This document shows, in pieces, positions 43,001-55,800 of a stretch of DNA of 64,000 nucleotides. The notes beneath the pieces were generated by a model. The model ran no database searches and was not told where the DNA came from. It was given only the letters and a program-made list of their open reading frames with translations. A program made the position numbers and the translations under genes. Position 1 is the first letter of the stretch. Each line of letters starts with the position of its first letter. Location: the NCBI GenBank assembly GCA_003956705.1, contig QZCP01000224.1:124001-188000 (forward strand), in the 5' to 3' direction. Source of the DNA: Brevipalpus yothersi (Eukaryota > Arthropoda > Arachnida > Trombidiformes > Tenuipalpidae).

Positions 43001-43268
43001 CATAAAAATGCCTGGTCCTATGCCAATATACTTTTGCCTCCACACTAAACTAGACGGTGGAGAGGTCAGCACCAGCTTTTTTTTGCTGAAATACACCAGC
43101 AAATTACCATGAGCACATCTCTCACATAAATTTCGGAAGCAAATGAACCGGTTTCAAAGGGAGATCCTTCAGTTAAAGGGGAAAATAAAGCTGAAAAAGA
43201 AAGAGAAAAATAGTAAGAGACAAGAGACTAGAGAAAGAGAGACAGAAAGAGAGAAAGAGAAAGAGAGA

Positions 43269-43330
<62 letters not shown>

Positions 43331-43788
43331 GCGAGAGCGAGAGCAGAGGGTCCTACTACTACTATTACTATAGTTCATACCTCTTTGATTCTGATTCTGG
43401 GCAGTGTATCAACATTCTCCACAGCCATTATCATGCTTTGTGTGTCATTTTCTCTCCTGAACATCACGCAAAAGAGTATGAGAGAGAGAGAGAGAAAAAG
43501 AGATGGAGAGGGGGGGTTGGAAGCTGAAAAGAGAAAAGAAAGTGATGAGGAAGGGGGAAAAGTATATATCTAACAGAATGGAGAAGAAAAAAAAAGTGAA
43601 GAAGAGCATAAGGAATAAGTAGAGAGGGTTTAATCAAAAGCCACTAACCATGTCTGCTCACTAATCGAACCGGTTTCATTCGATTACAATCTAGTTCTAG
43701 CTATTTCTTCTTATTTCTTTCACTAGTATCTTCTTCACTTTCCATCAAACACATTCATTATGGGAAGCCGATAAGAAGTTTGAAAGAT

Positions 43789-43825
<37 letters not shown>

Positions 43826-46800
43826 GAGACGGTAGAAGCCAAAGGCATCTCTCTCTCACTTTTCTCTGATGAGTTCAAAACTTCATTACATGCTATTATC
43901 TTGATCATTCAATGAGAATCGAACAATTTCTATGCCTCTTAAATAGGAAAATTTTGCATGTTGTTAGTGGAACTCTCTCTCTCTTTCTCTTTCTGTCTGT
44001 CTCTAATATAGTGAAATGCGCAGCTCTAGTTTTAAAGACGATTTTGAGCACCGTTTCCTCCTACCTCCATTTTCATCCCCACACCTCTCTTTCTTGTCTT
44101 TTTGCCCATTCTTCTTGTTCTTCTTCCATACCATATCAAACATATTTATATATGTGAATCCATCTTATTTTTTCTCCTTCTCAATAACATGATGGCATTG
44201 TCTATTGAAAAAAAAAAATTCGAAGAGTACGAAAATGGTTGGCTAGTAGAATAGCTGACGGCATCATTGCAGATTCATACTGATATTTTTTGATGGATTC
44301 AGTGATGATGATTTGGTTAAGGCTTCAGGTGTTCACTCACTTGTTGAATGAACTTAGGAGAGTTAAATTAATTTGAGAATTACTTGTTGATGATCTTCAA
44401 AGTGAATACTATGAGTTTGCTCGGTCTTGGCATAGCAAACTGAACGATGAATGTTATACGACCTGTGTTCAGTCAGCAGTTATTAATTAGGATAATGGTA
44501 GCGAATATTGTTGATGTTTTGAAGTACATCTCGATTGAAAATATTAGCTGAGCAATGATGTAAAAATTGATCATCAAAATTTTGTCATCATGATGATATT
44601 TGACAGTAGTCATAGATCCTCTCGAACTATTGTCCGCATTCATGGAATTCTTTTCCTTACATGAAAGAATGCTCCTACACTCAAAGATGATAGCTCATTG
44701 GTCAAAATGATTGTCTCTTGAAGTTTTTTATCTTTCCTGAATACACGACTCTCTTCTTTCTAATTTTGAAGGAGATGCACCCAAATTCTTTGGCAGATAT
44801 TTTTGGTCTCGCGTTCGTATTGAAAGGATTTCCTTTACTGTTAGAGGATTATCTTTCAATGCGTGACGACACCATTTTTTAATGCTTCTTTAATGATTGG
44901 CATTCATTTTAATCTAGAATATTCTCATTTTCTTTGACAAACTCTGCTATTTATTCAAGACACTCCATTATTCATCCTACTACTATCAACTACTCTCCTT
45001 TGGTCACTCTCATTTTTTAGTTTTGATATTGTCGTAAAGAATATTCTTAGCAATCATAGACCTCCCCCTTTAGGTAATTTTCTGAGCTAAAATTATCATG
45101 ATCGATGCTCTGGGATTGATATTCTTAAACCTCACTGTTTTCTCATCAATATTCGAAAATGTCGTGAAAAATTTTCTCATTTCTCATTCTTCTCTATCTC
45201 TTTTCAGCATCTTCTTCTACTACCACAACATCACCGAGTTTATCTAGTATGACTAATAAATCGGTACCCAACAGTGTAAATGATTCGCAATATTCATCTA
45301 TGTTCGATAACCAAAATTTCCAACAACAATCTTCATCAACCATGGATGGTTATTCACAGCAACAACAGTCGCAAGAAAGTGTACTATCACCACAGCAGCA
45401 GCAGCAAACACAATCTCAACAGTCACAACAGCAACAAATGTCACCCTACATGCGACCTGTTGATTCAAATAAGAATGCATCCTATGATTCACCTCAAATG
45501 AATCAAGACCAAGATAATTCCTCGCAAAAAGATGGTCCCAATACCACTGGCAGTTCATCTGGTGTTAGTGATAAAGCAAAAGAAACTCAATCGAATATTT
45601 ACAATATAATAGCAAGTCCAGCAAGTGTTGGAGGAGGTATGGGAAATGATCGATCTATGACTCCATCCTCCTCAGGTGATCCTAACTCATCAAGTCATAG
45701 CCAGCGTCAAAGAGCAGACAACTTAAATGAAAATGTGTCGAGTTTCGGTGCTTCTTCTCATTTACCCGTTGATTCTCCATACTCATCCATAAGGACTGAA
45801 CAGCAAAGCTATATGTCAGGACCAAATGGTGATGCAACTACTTATTCTCTAGGCCCGCAATCGCAACAGCCACAGTCACAACAATCATCAATGTATTCTC
45901 AACCACCACAACAATCCTCACAGCATCCAGGATCACATCCTCCTCCTCGACCTCCTCATCCTAACTGGGGATACGGATCTGGTTACAGTGACCAGTATAG
46001 CTCGATGGCAATGTCATCAGATAATAGTATGAATCAAATGAATGCTCCATCTTATATGAGTCATGATCAGATGATGTATGATCAAAGTTATGCTCAAAAT
46101 TCCATGATGTCCTCCCAGATGAATGCTGGAGATTTTGGTGCCAGTGGTTCTATGGGAGGAGATATGAGTGCCCAAATGCCTCCTTATGATCCATATGATG
46201 ATACTTTTGCATCTGAGCCACCGGTGGGCAAAAAGAAGGGTAAAGGTAGGCCTAAAAAAGATCCCAGTGAGCCTAAAAAAGAGAAGAAACCTCGTGCTCC
46301 AAGAGCACCAAAAGGCACCAGTACTCGGGGACGAGGAAGAGGTGCACGTAGTAATGTTGAATCTCATATGAGTCCTGCTTCTATGTCCTCACCTTTGCAT
46401 TCTGGTCAGCCCCCTATGCCAAGTTCTATACCTCCAGGTGGATATGATCCAAGCTATGGTGGTGATTTCAATGACATGTACTCATCCATGATGAGTAGTG
46501 GTCAACCAATGTCTGGGCCAGGAGGAGAAATGGGTATGGATCCCAATAATCCTACTGGTCTTCCTTATCAACCTCCTCCTCAGTCATCCATGGATTCACA
46601 ACTGAGCGGATCTCAAAGTCAAGATATGTATAATTCTGTACAGACTCAGCAACAAATGCCATCAGTTTCAACCGGTCCTCCGATGCACAGCTCGGTGCCT
46701 AGTGGGACTGATCAAGGAATGTCTAGTGAATCGATGTATTCTGAACAGAAAAATGACGAGTCATCTTATGCCTCTCTTGCATCGTCAATGAGTTCGTTTG

Positions 46801-49800
46801 ATAATCATGCCTCACAGCAGCAACATGATCCCTCACAACAGCCTTCAACTGCTGAAGATGGTTCAAACTCGCAATCCATGCACCAACAGTCTCTCCAAGG
46901 AGTCACGCCGTCTCAGCCTCAAGCGTGTCAAGATGGATTTACAGAAAACCAGGTAATTAGCCAACCTTACAGTTCCACGACACAATCTTCAGAGAATAAA
47001 GTGAATGAGCTCCCACGGATGATAGACGATAATATCGATGCCACTCAGTGCAGCGATACTCTTGTCGGTACCTCATTAACTGGGCTAAATACTGATGATA
47101 CATTCTTTTCGGCCACAAATGATGAAAATACAATTCCAACGGTTCTGGATGGTCAAACCGATCAAACAAATCGTACGATGCCCGAATCGCCTACCGATTC
47201 TTCCAATGTCCAGAATAATAATTTGATTGCATCTGGTTGCACAACAGCTCCGATAGTTCCAAACACAGAAGTGCCTAGTGATCCTTTCAATCCATGTTCC
47301 ATGATACCCGCTACAGGAAGTGAAGGCCCTTCCTTTGATGGGATTGCAAAGCTTGATTTCACTGACATTCAACAACCACCTTTAACTGCTAGTACTCCAA
47401 CCAAGGCTCGAAAAACGAAGAAGAGAAAACAAAAAAGTGCAGAAAATTCTGGCCCAACCTCTCTGGAAGGTGAACCTTTCCCACCGACTTCTGGCCCTTG
47501 TCCTGAGGATGCGACTCAATCGCCAGAGAAGAAACGTCGTCGTGTGCGTAAAAAGAAGAAGGAGACCGAAGAAACTGTTAATGAAAATGAACAAACTGAA
47601 CCAACGAATGAAGCTACTGAAGATCTGAAAGAAGTGAAAGAAGTAAAAGAACCAAAGAAAAAGAAGAAGAAACCTAAGAAGAAAGAAGAAGAGAGCAGTG
47701 AACCACAACCCGATAAAGTGTTGCAAACATCTGATACTACAGAGAATGAAGCTCAGCTTAATCAACTCGAAGATACGACTGTTGATGGGAGTACCAATGT
47801 GGAAGAAAGCGATGTTTTCATTGAATCTTCAGCAAAACCTAACAAGAAATCTCGCAAACCCAGGAAACCTCGATTAAAGGAAGTGATCTCTAAAAGTAAG
47901 AAAAAGCTGCCCAAATTAGCATTGAAGTTTGGTAAAAAGAAGAAAAGAAAGCGACTTGGGTCTTCCGATAATTCTGATATAGAGAAAACTCCTCCACCGT
48001 CTCCAGAGGAAGGAGAAAATGGTGTGCTTAAGCGTCGGTCTGCACGTGTCACTAAGCGCACCAAGTACACAGATGATATAGATCTGGACATATCTGAAGA
48101 TGATTCTAATCCTGAGGCCAAAAAGTTAATTGGAGAAGATGGAGTTCCCATTCCTGATGATAAGAAAGTTAGCGAAGGAACTGTAGTTGTCACAAAAATT
48201 CCTGAAGATACCATGGTAGTAGACAAAATAATGAGCTCGCGTATGGGTGAACGAGAAATAGAGCCCGAGGAAGGTGCTGAGGTTGGTGAAGATGAAAAAT
48301 TACAAACAATTCAAGTCGAAGAGTATTATGTCAAGTATAAAAATCTCTCATATCTTCACTGTGAATGGAAAACGGAAGAAGAACTTGAGAGAGGTGATAA
48401 GCGGGTGAATCAGAAAATCAAAAGATTCAAGCAAAAGAAGGAAGGTGGGATCATGTTCGATTTTCTCGATGATGAACCGTTCAATCCAGATTATACTGAA
48501 GTTGATCGAATTTTGGACGTAACAGAAGTCGAAGATTTCACGGAGATTTTAACAGATTCCAAATTCAATGCGCCAGAAGAATCTGAGAAAGATGATGCGC
48601 AAAAAGTATCTGTAGAAAAGCAAGATCTAGATGAAACTATCATCAATCAAGATGTATCTATGGAAGAGAAAATATCAGAGAAAGAAGAAACCAAGGAGGA
48701 AGTCGAAGGATCTTCATCGAGTGGTGAAGCTAATGAAGTTGAGATGAAAGATTCAACTGAGGCTGGTGATACTGAAAACACTGAAAAGTGTCCAGAAACT
48801 TCTGAGTGCATCAAATCAGAAGAACCAATACCTGAGAAATCACTGGATGAGGAAAATATTCCTGAAAAAACTGAAACTGAAAGTGAGTCAAAAAATGATC
48901 AGGTACTGGAATCAACTGCCTCTGAAGAAGTGAATGCCGAGGACATCGGATCGAAGACAGATCAGACAGAATCATCCGAAGATATCAAGTCTCCGATCGT
49001 TACTGAAAACGAAACGACAATGGATGAATCAAAAAACGATCTCACACCAGCAGCTGCAATCAAAGTTGAACAAGATAAAGGTGAAGACAAATCTGAAACA
49101 GAAGAGCCGCCCAAGCCCGTTCATAGGCGTACTGTCAACCATTATTTGGTCAAGTGGCGAGGACTACCTTACGAAGAAAGCACCTGGGAATTAGAAGATG
49201 ATTTAGATCCAGCTAAAATCGAGCATTTTTGGAAGTTTCGCAATCCACCTCCAAAAGAAAAGTGGAAACCCAAAAAGAGGCCCAAAGCCCATGAGTGGAA
49301 ACAATTAACCTGTTCTCCTTCCTATAAGTCTGGAAACACTCTACGAGAATATCAATTAGAAGGACTCAATTGGCTCATGTTTTGTTGGCATCAAGGGTAA
49401 GCTTTTAATATCTTCCCTACCTTTATGATATTCATATTATTAATTCCCAATTTCCCCCTTTCACTTATATTAGGCGCAATTGTATCCTTGCTGATGAAAT
49501 GGGCTTAGGTAAGACTATCCAATCGATTGCTTTTGTACAAGAGATGGTCAAACATGGCTTTATGGGTCCATACCTTATCATTGTGCCTCTCTCAACAATC
49601 GGAAACTGGCAAAGAGAATTCGAAACTTGGACTGATCTCAACGTAATCACCTATCACGGCACCTCAATGAGTAGAAATATGCTCCAAGAGTATGAAATGT
49701 ACTACAAGAAGGAGAACGGAGAGCGACTTGAGGGAGTCTATAAATTTCAGGTGATGATAACCACTTTCGAAGTAGTACTCAGTGATTGTCTTGAACTTCG

Positions 49801-52800
49801 AGAAATCAGTTGGACTGCGTGTATAATTGATGAAGCGCATCGCTTAAAGAACCGAAATTGTAAATTGCTGGAAGGACTGCGATTGTTAGATATGGAGCAT
49901 AGAGTTCTTCTGACAGGAACTCCTTTGCAAAACAATGTTGAGGAGCTGTTCAGTTTACTTAACTTCTTAGAGCCGGTTCAGTTTCAATCTTCTGAGATAT
50001 TCAAAGCTGAGTTTGGAGAACTCAAGACTGAAGATCAGGTAGACAAGCTGAAAGCTCTACTCAAGCCGCTCATGTTGAGAAGACTTAAAGAAGATGTGGA
50101 AAAGAGCTTAGCACCAAAAGAAGAGACAATTATTGAAGTTGAATTGACCAATGTTCAAAAAAAGTATTATCGTGCCATACTGGAACGTAATTTTCAATTC
50201 CTCACCAAGGGTAACACTTCCGCAAATGTTCCCAATCTGATGAACACTATGATGGAATTGAGAAAATGTTGTATCCATCCTTTTCTGATCAGTGGAGCTG
50301 AAGAGCAAATCATGAACGAATACCGAATCCTGAAACCAGATTCAACCAACATCCAACTTGATGCCTTAGTTCAAGCATCTGGTAAGCTTGTCCTCATCGA
50401 CAAGCTTCTACCTCGTCTCAAAGCTGATGGACACAGAGTTTTGATATTCTCTCAAATGGTACGGTGTTTGGACATTTTGGAGGATTACTTATGCCAAAAG
50501 CGTTATCCATTTGAGCGTATCGATGGACGTGTTCGTGGTAATATGCGACAAGCTGCGATCGATAGATTTTCCAAACCAGATTCGGACAGGTTCGCCTTTC
50601 TACTCTGCACTCGAGCTGGTGGTCTTGGTATAAACTTGACCGCTGCTGATACTGTGATAATTTTTGACTCAGACTGGAATCCTCAAAACGATTTACAAGC
50701 TCAAGCTCGATGTCATCGAATCGGGCAATCCAAAATGGTCAAGGTGTACAGATTGATTTGTCGAAATACTTATGAACGTGAAATGTTCGACAAAGCTTCT
50801 CTCAAGTTGGGCTTAGATCGTGCGGTTCTACAAAGCATGAACACCCAAAAGGGTGCTAGTGTTATGGGAGAAACTGGTCTTTCAAAGAAAGAGGTGGAAG
50901 ATCTTTTGCGTAAGGGTGCGTATGGTGCTATCATGGACGATGATAATGCTGGAGATAAATTCTGTGAGGAAGACATCGAACAGATCCTCCAGAGAAGAAC
51001 TCATGTCATCACAATCGAAAGCGAGCAGAAGGGTTCCACTTTCTCAAAAGCATCGTTTGCTGCATCAGACAATCGTTCTGATATTGAAATTGATGATCCA
51101 AACTTTTGGGAAAAATGGGCAAAGAAGGCCCAACTTGACGTTGACGAGCTTAAAGGCAAAAACGAGCTTATAGTCCAAGAACCTCGTAAAAGAACTCAAA
51201 CAAAGCGTTTTGGACAAGACGATTCTATGTTGGAGATTTCTGAAGTCGACTCAAGTGATGAAGATGACGACAATGTATCAGGTCGAACTCGTGGAGGTCG
51301 TGGGAGAGTAAAACTCAAGAAAGGTAAATTTGGTCGCGGTGGGGATCGTGATGATGACTTCCTGGAAGAGTTTGCTCCTGGAAATTGGACCAAAGCTGAG
51401 TGTAGTCAGGTAGAGAAAGGCTTACTCTGCTATGGCTGGGGACGGTGGAAAGAATGTTTGGAGTTTGGACATTTCAGGCGTATGCTGACTTTGCAAGATG
51501 TCGAAGACGTTGCTCGTGTGATTGTTCTCCACTGTTTGCAGAGTTATCGAGGAGATGAACGACGACGAGAAACTTCTTTCTTCTGGGAAATCATCGCCCC
51601 CTCTCAGGGTGAGACTGGTAAAGTTCCCAAACTCACCATTGATGATCTCGACGAAATTTCACCTGGTCATTCTAGAAGAGGTCGTAAGCGAACTCGAAAG
51701 GAAACTCAAATTGAAGAACTTCCCCCTCCTATTCCAAGTGCTGAGTGGGCTAAAGATGACATGTACAATCCAGAGCTTCTCTTGAGAGAAGATACCCGCA
51801 ATCGCTTGACCAAGGTTGCAAACAAGTAAGTTAACATTTTCCCGTTATTATATCTCTTTTCACCTACTCATGCTCTATTCATTTTTGTAGGATATTGATT
51901 CGAATCAAGCTACTCTACTATCTCCAGCATGAAATATTAGCTGACCTATGTGACCAAATATCCAACGGCATATCATGCCGAGAGGCTCAATTTTCTCCAC
52001 CTATCCAAGATGGTTACCCTGGGATGCCAGACTGGTGGGATGAAGATGCTGATAAGTCTCTTCTCATGGGTGTTTACAAGCATGGCTATGACCGCCACAA
52101 TCTCATGAGGCAAGATCCAGCTCTCTGTTTTCTGAGTAGATGTGGTCCTCCTGATGGTGCCGCTGTTCTAGCTGAGCTCCAAGCCTCTGATGATCTCGTC
52201 AAAAATCTCGAAGAAGATGAGCCTGATGCTCCTGCGACTCCATCTAGCTATGAGCCTTCCAAGGCTGCTCCAAGCACTAATATTGAGCAAGAACAAATTT
52301 CTAGAGAATCGCCTGATGGAAAGTTAATATTCCCTTCATCGACGGATCTCAATCGACGTTTCAGAAATCTCATCACTGCATACCAAAGATATCAGGCCAA
52401 TACTAAGCGGAAGCAAGAGCGTCTTGAAAAACTGGAGCGAACTGAGGCTGCCGTAAGGGAGAAGGAGAATAGACGGCGTGAACAAGCTCAACGAAAGTGG
52501 TCCAAAAGAGAAGAAGCTGATTTCTTCCGCACAGTTTCTTCATTTGGCGTTGAATATAATAAAGAAACCAAACAGTATGATTGGTCCAAGTTCCGAGTAC
52601 TTAGTAAACTTGACCGAAAAATGGATGAATCTCTCACCGAATACTACAAAGCCTTCTATGTGATGTGCAAGCGAGTTCTTGGGCGTCCACTTACACCTGA
52701 GGAGGAGAGCCATCAATTCACCATAGATTCGATCACTGAAGAACGCGCTAATAGAGCTTTACAGAGAATAGATCTTCTCAACAAAATAAGAGAAGAAGTT

Positions 52801-55800
52801 CTTCCTCATCCAGAGCTTGAGGAACGACTTTCGTTATGCCAGAGCTCAATAGAACTCCCTGATTGGTGGATAAGTGGAAAACACGATAAAGATCTTCTTA
52901 TCGGTGCCGCTAAGTATGGTCTCAATCGCTTAGACTACCATCTCATGAATGATAGCGATCTCTCTTTCATCAATATTCTTCGCACTGAAGAATCAGAGCA
53001 CAAGGTTGAAGTTGACAAACCGATCAACTCGGAACAAAGTCAAGAAGAGCCATCAACCGGGCCAGCGACTGATGATCTTGAAAAAGTACCATCTGAGACA
53101 GAAAAGAGTGATGGTCTTAGCAACAAATCACCTGAACCTACCGAGAAGACTGAAGAAGCTAATGTTCCTGAAGTCACAAAGGAGTCGGAAGGAACAGAGA
53201 GAGATTCTAGCCCGGTTGAAACCGAGAAGAAGCCCTCTGAAGAGGATGATCAGACAGCAGTTGTTGCAAATGATAAACCAGAAACGCAAGAACACCCGAT
53301 AGACGAGATTTCACCTACTGATGGACAGTCTCAGAAACCTTCGACAGAGGAGCTTGCAGAAACTGAATCCTCAATCAAAGCTAGAGAAATGGACGAATCA
53401 AAGAGTTTGGAACCCATATCTGATGATGATTTTGCTGAACCAAAATCTGAATCTGAAAAAGACGAAGAATCTCAGAACTTTGATCAGAATCGTCCTAAAA
53501 GCGCTGGAGAGAATAAAATCGAGGAAGAAGAGAAAATGGAAGTGGAGGAACAACCCACAGAGCATCAAATGGACATCGATAAGCCATCGAGTGAAGAGCA
53601 GCCTGAAGACCCTACTGATACCTCTATGAAAGATGATAGTGAACCAGTTGTCTCTGAAGAAGTTGAGAAATCTTCTCCTCCTTCTCCCGATGAAAACATC
53701 GAAAAAACTAAAGAAGAAGAAGCTAATGAGAATGAAGAAAAAGCTAAAGTAGAAGAGAATTCCGAAAAGGTTGCACAAGATTCTGAAGCAGAGCTCCCGC
53801 CAGCACCTGAGAATTCAACACAAGCAGCGAATAATGAAAATCTTTTGCATACTGATGACGAAAAACTCGAAGAATCCTCCGAGGTTAAGGAGGTTGACAC
53901 TCCTACTCAACAAATTGAGGATGTGAAAGAACAAGCTGATGGTGATGGAACAACTGAAGAAACAAAAACTGAAACTGAAACTGAGTCGGTAAAGAATAAG
54001 TCCACTGAGGATGAGGCTATGGAATTATCAGCTCCCAAACAAGATGAAAATTGTTCCGACGATAAAGTTGCTGATGTTGAGGGCTCCAAAAATCCTGAAT
54101 TGGATGAAGCCGCTCAAGAATCAACTGCAAAAGAAGCGGCTTTACCTATGATTTCAACTACTTCTATCAACAACAACATCGACAATGAAATCTCTGTGAA
54201 CAATGCCGGTAATGCTAATCATCTGTTAACGCACGGTGCTGTGAGATGGCCAAAAGATCGAGTACTCCAAGCTCGCTTGGAACAAATCTGTTATTGTGTA
54301 GAGAAGAATGAATGGCCATCACCTCGACAGACATTCTTCCCCAACATCATCTCTGGAGCCATCTCTTCATCAACGCCTAGTGTTGCTACCGCTGAGAGCT
54401 CACCTCGAGCTGCTTCACCGCAATCAATCTCCAGTATGAGTCGTGAACCTACACCTCACCAGACTCCTGATAATACTCCAAGAAGAGAGTCCATTTCACC
54501 ATCTCCTGACTTCTTTTACCATGGAGATGCTGTTCCAGCACCGGTAAGTTATTTGAATATTTCTGATTTCTCCTCACCGCCCCGTAGCACTTCTATAATG
54601 ATGTGTTTTTACTTACAGAATGACACCGGTAGCCGTAGACGCGGTCGAAGACGACGTCGTTACGACATTGATACCAATGATCGTGGTAAGTTGACTCAAG
54701 ATCAATTCCTAACTGTCATCGAAAATTTGAGTACTGCCATTGATAATTTTATTTTTCCCTCTTCAGCTAAACTACGGAACCTTCTTTCACAAACCGAACC
54801 TCTTCAAAGTAATTCCAATAAGAAACAGTCTGCGCTTCATCATAATTCGATGAATCAAATGTTGAGTGGAAATGGCTCATTCTTGCCTCCATTATCATTT
54901 CTATCATTTCCTCAAAATCTCCGAGATAGAGGTGATGCTTCCAGTGATAAGGGCTCTTCTTTGCTACTTGGGAATGGTGGACAAATGAGCTCAAACAAGA
55001 GCTCTCCTTTCTCAATGCCCTCTTCTGCACTCGCCTCATCTCTTGCCTCTGCCATGTCTTCACCCATAGTCAATCCTGGAATAAAGAATCAAGGCCTATC
55101 CCACAAGGGCTCTGAACCTCCTCCAGCTCATCAGAATCTCTCCACTCGAAGCAGTAAGCCAGGTGACACTCTTGACTTACGATTTTCGAAGACAAGCTCA
55201 TCCCATCCAGTTGCTCCACCAGTACCTGCTCATAAATACCCATCACCTAAGAACACAGATAGGCCTTCTCCTGCTCGTACTCCATCCACTCAAACACCTG
55301 CGACAACTCCAGGGTCTGTTTTAGATTTGAGTTCAGGACCGACTGTGAAGAAGAGTCGTGGTTCAACAACACCACAAACATCTCCTCAAATGCAAAATTC
55401 CTCTTCATCTCCTCGCGGTAAACCTGGTAAGCGAATAAGTCGCATAGATGATCTAGCATTTACCTTGCGTCAAAAGAAAATGATGCAAGAGAAGCACGTT
55501 GACGATCCACATGCTCGAGAAAGCCAGGAAATTCCTCCAGCTCGTGAATTGAAGGCAAGATCTGAGCTAGCCAAAGTGGAAACTCGTTCTTCATCGTCAG
55601 TACCTAGTGATAGAATTCGTACTCCACCCGCTGCCCATTCTTCATCCATGTCTTCATCCTTGTCATCGGCTCTTATGGGCGGCCCTATGAAAATGAGTGA
55701 AAAGCCAGGTCTCTTCACTCCTAAAGGTAGTGCTCATGCTAAAGAATCATCTCATCCTATGCCATCAATGCACAACCTTTCTCAAGTGGAATCATTCGCT

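Noticed and set aside
43143..43573. Open frames of Glu/Arg-rich repeats in kismet intron 1
   Set aside because: They are translations of (GA)n microsatellites, open in several frames on both strands.
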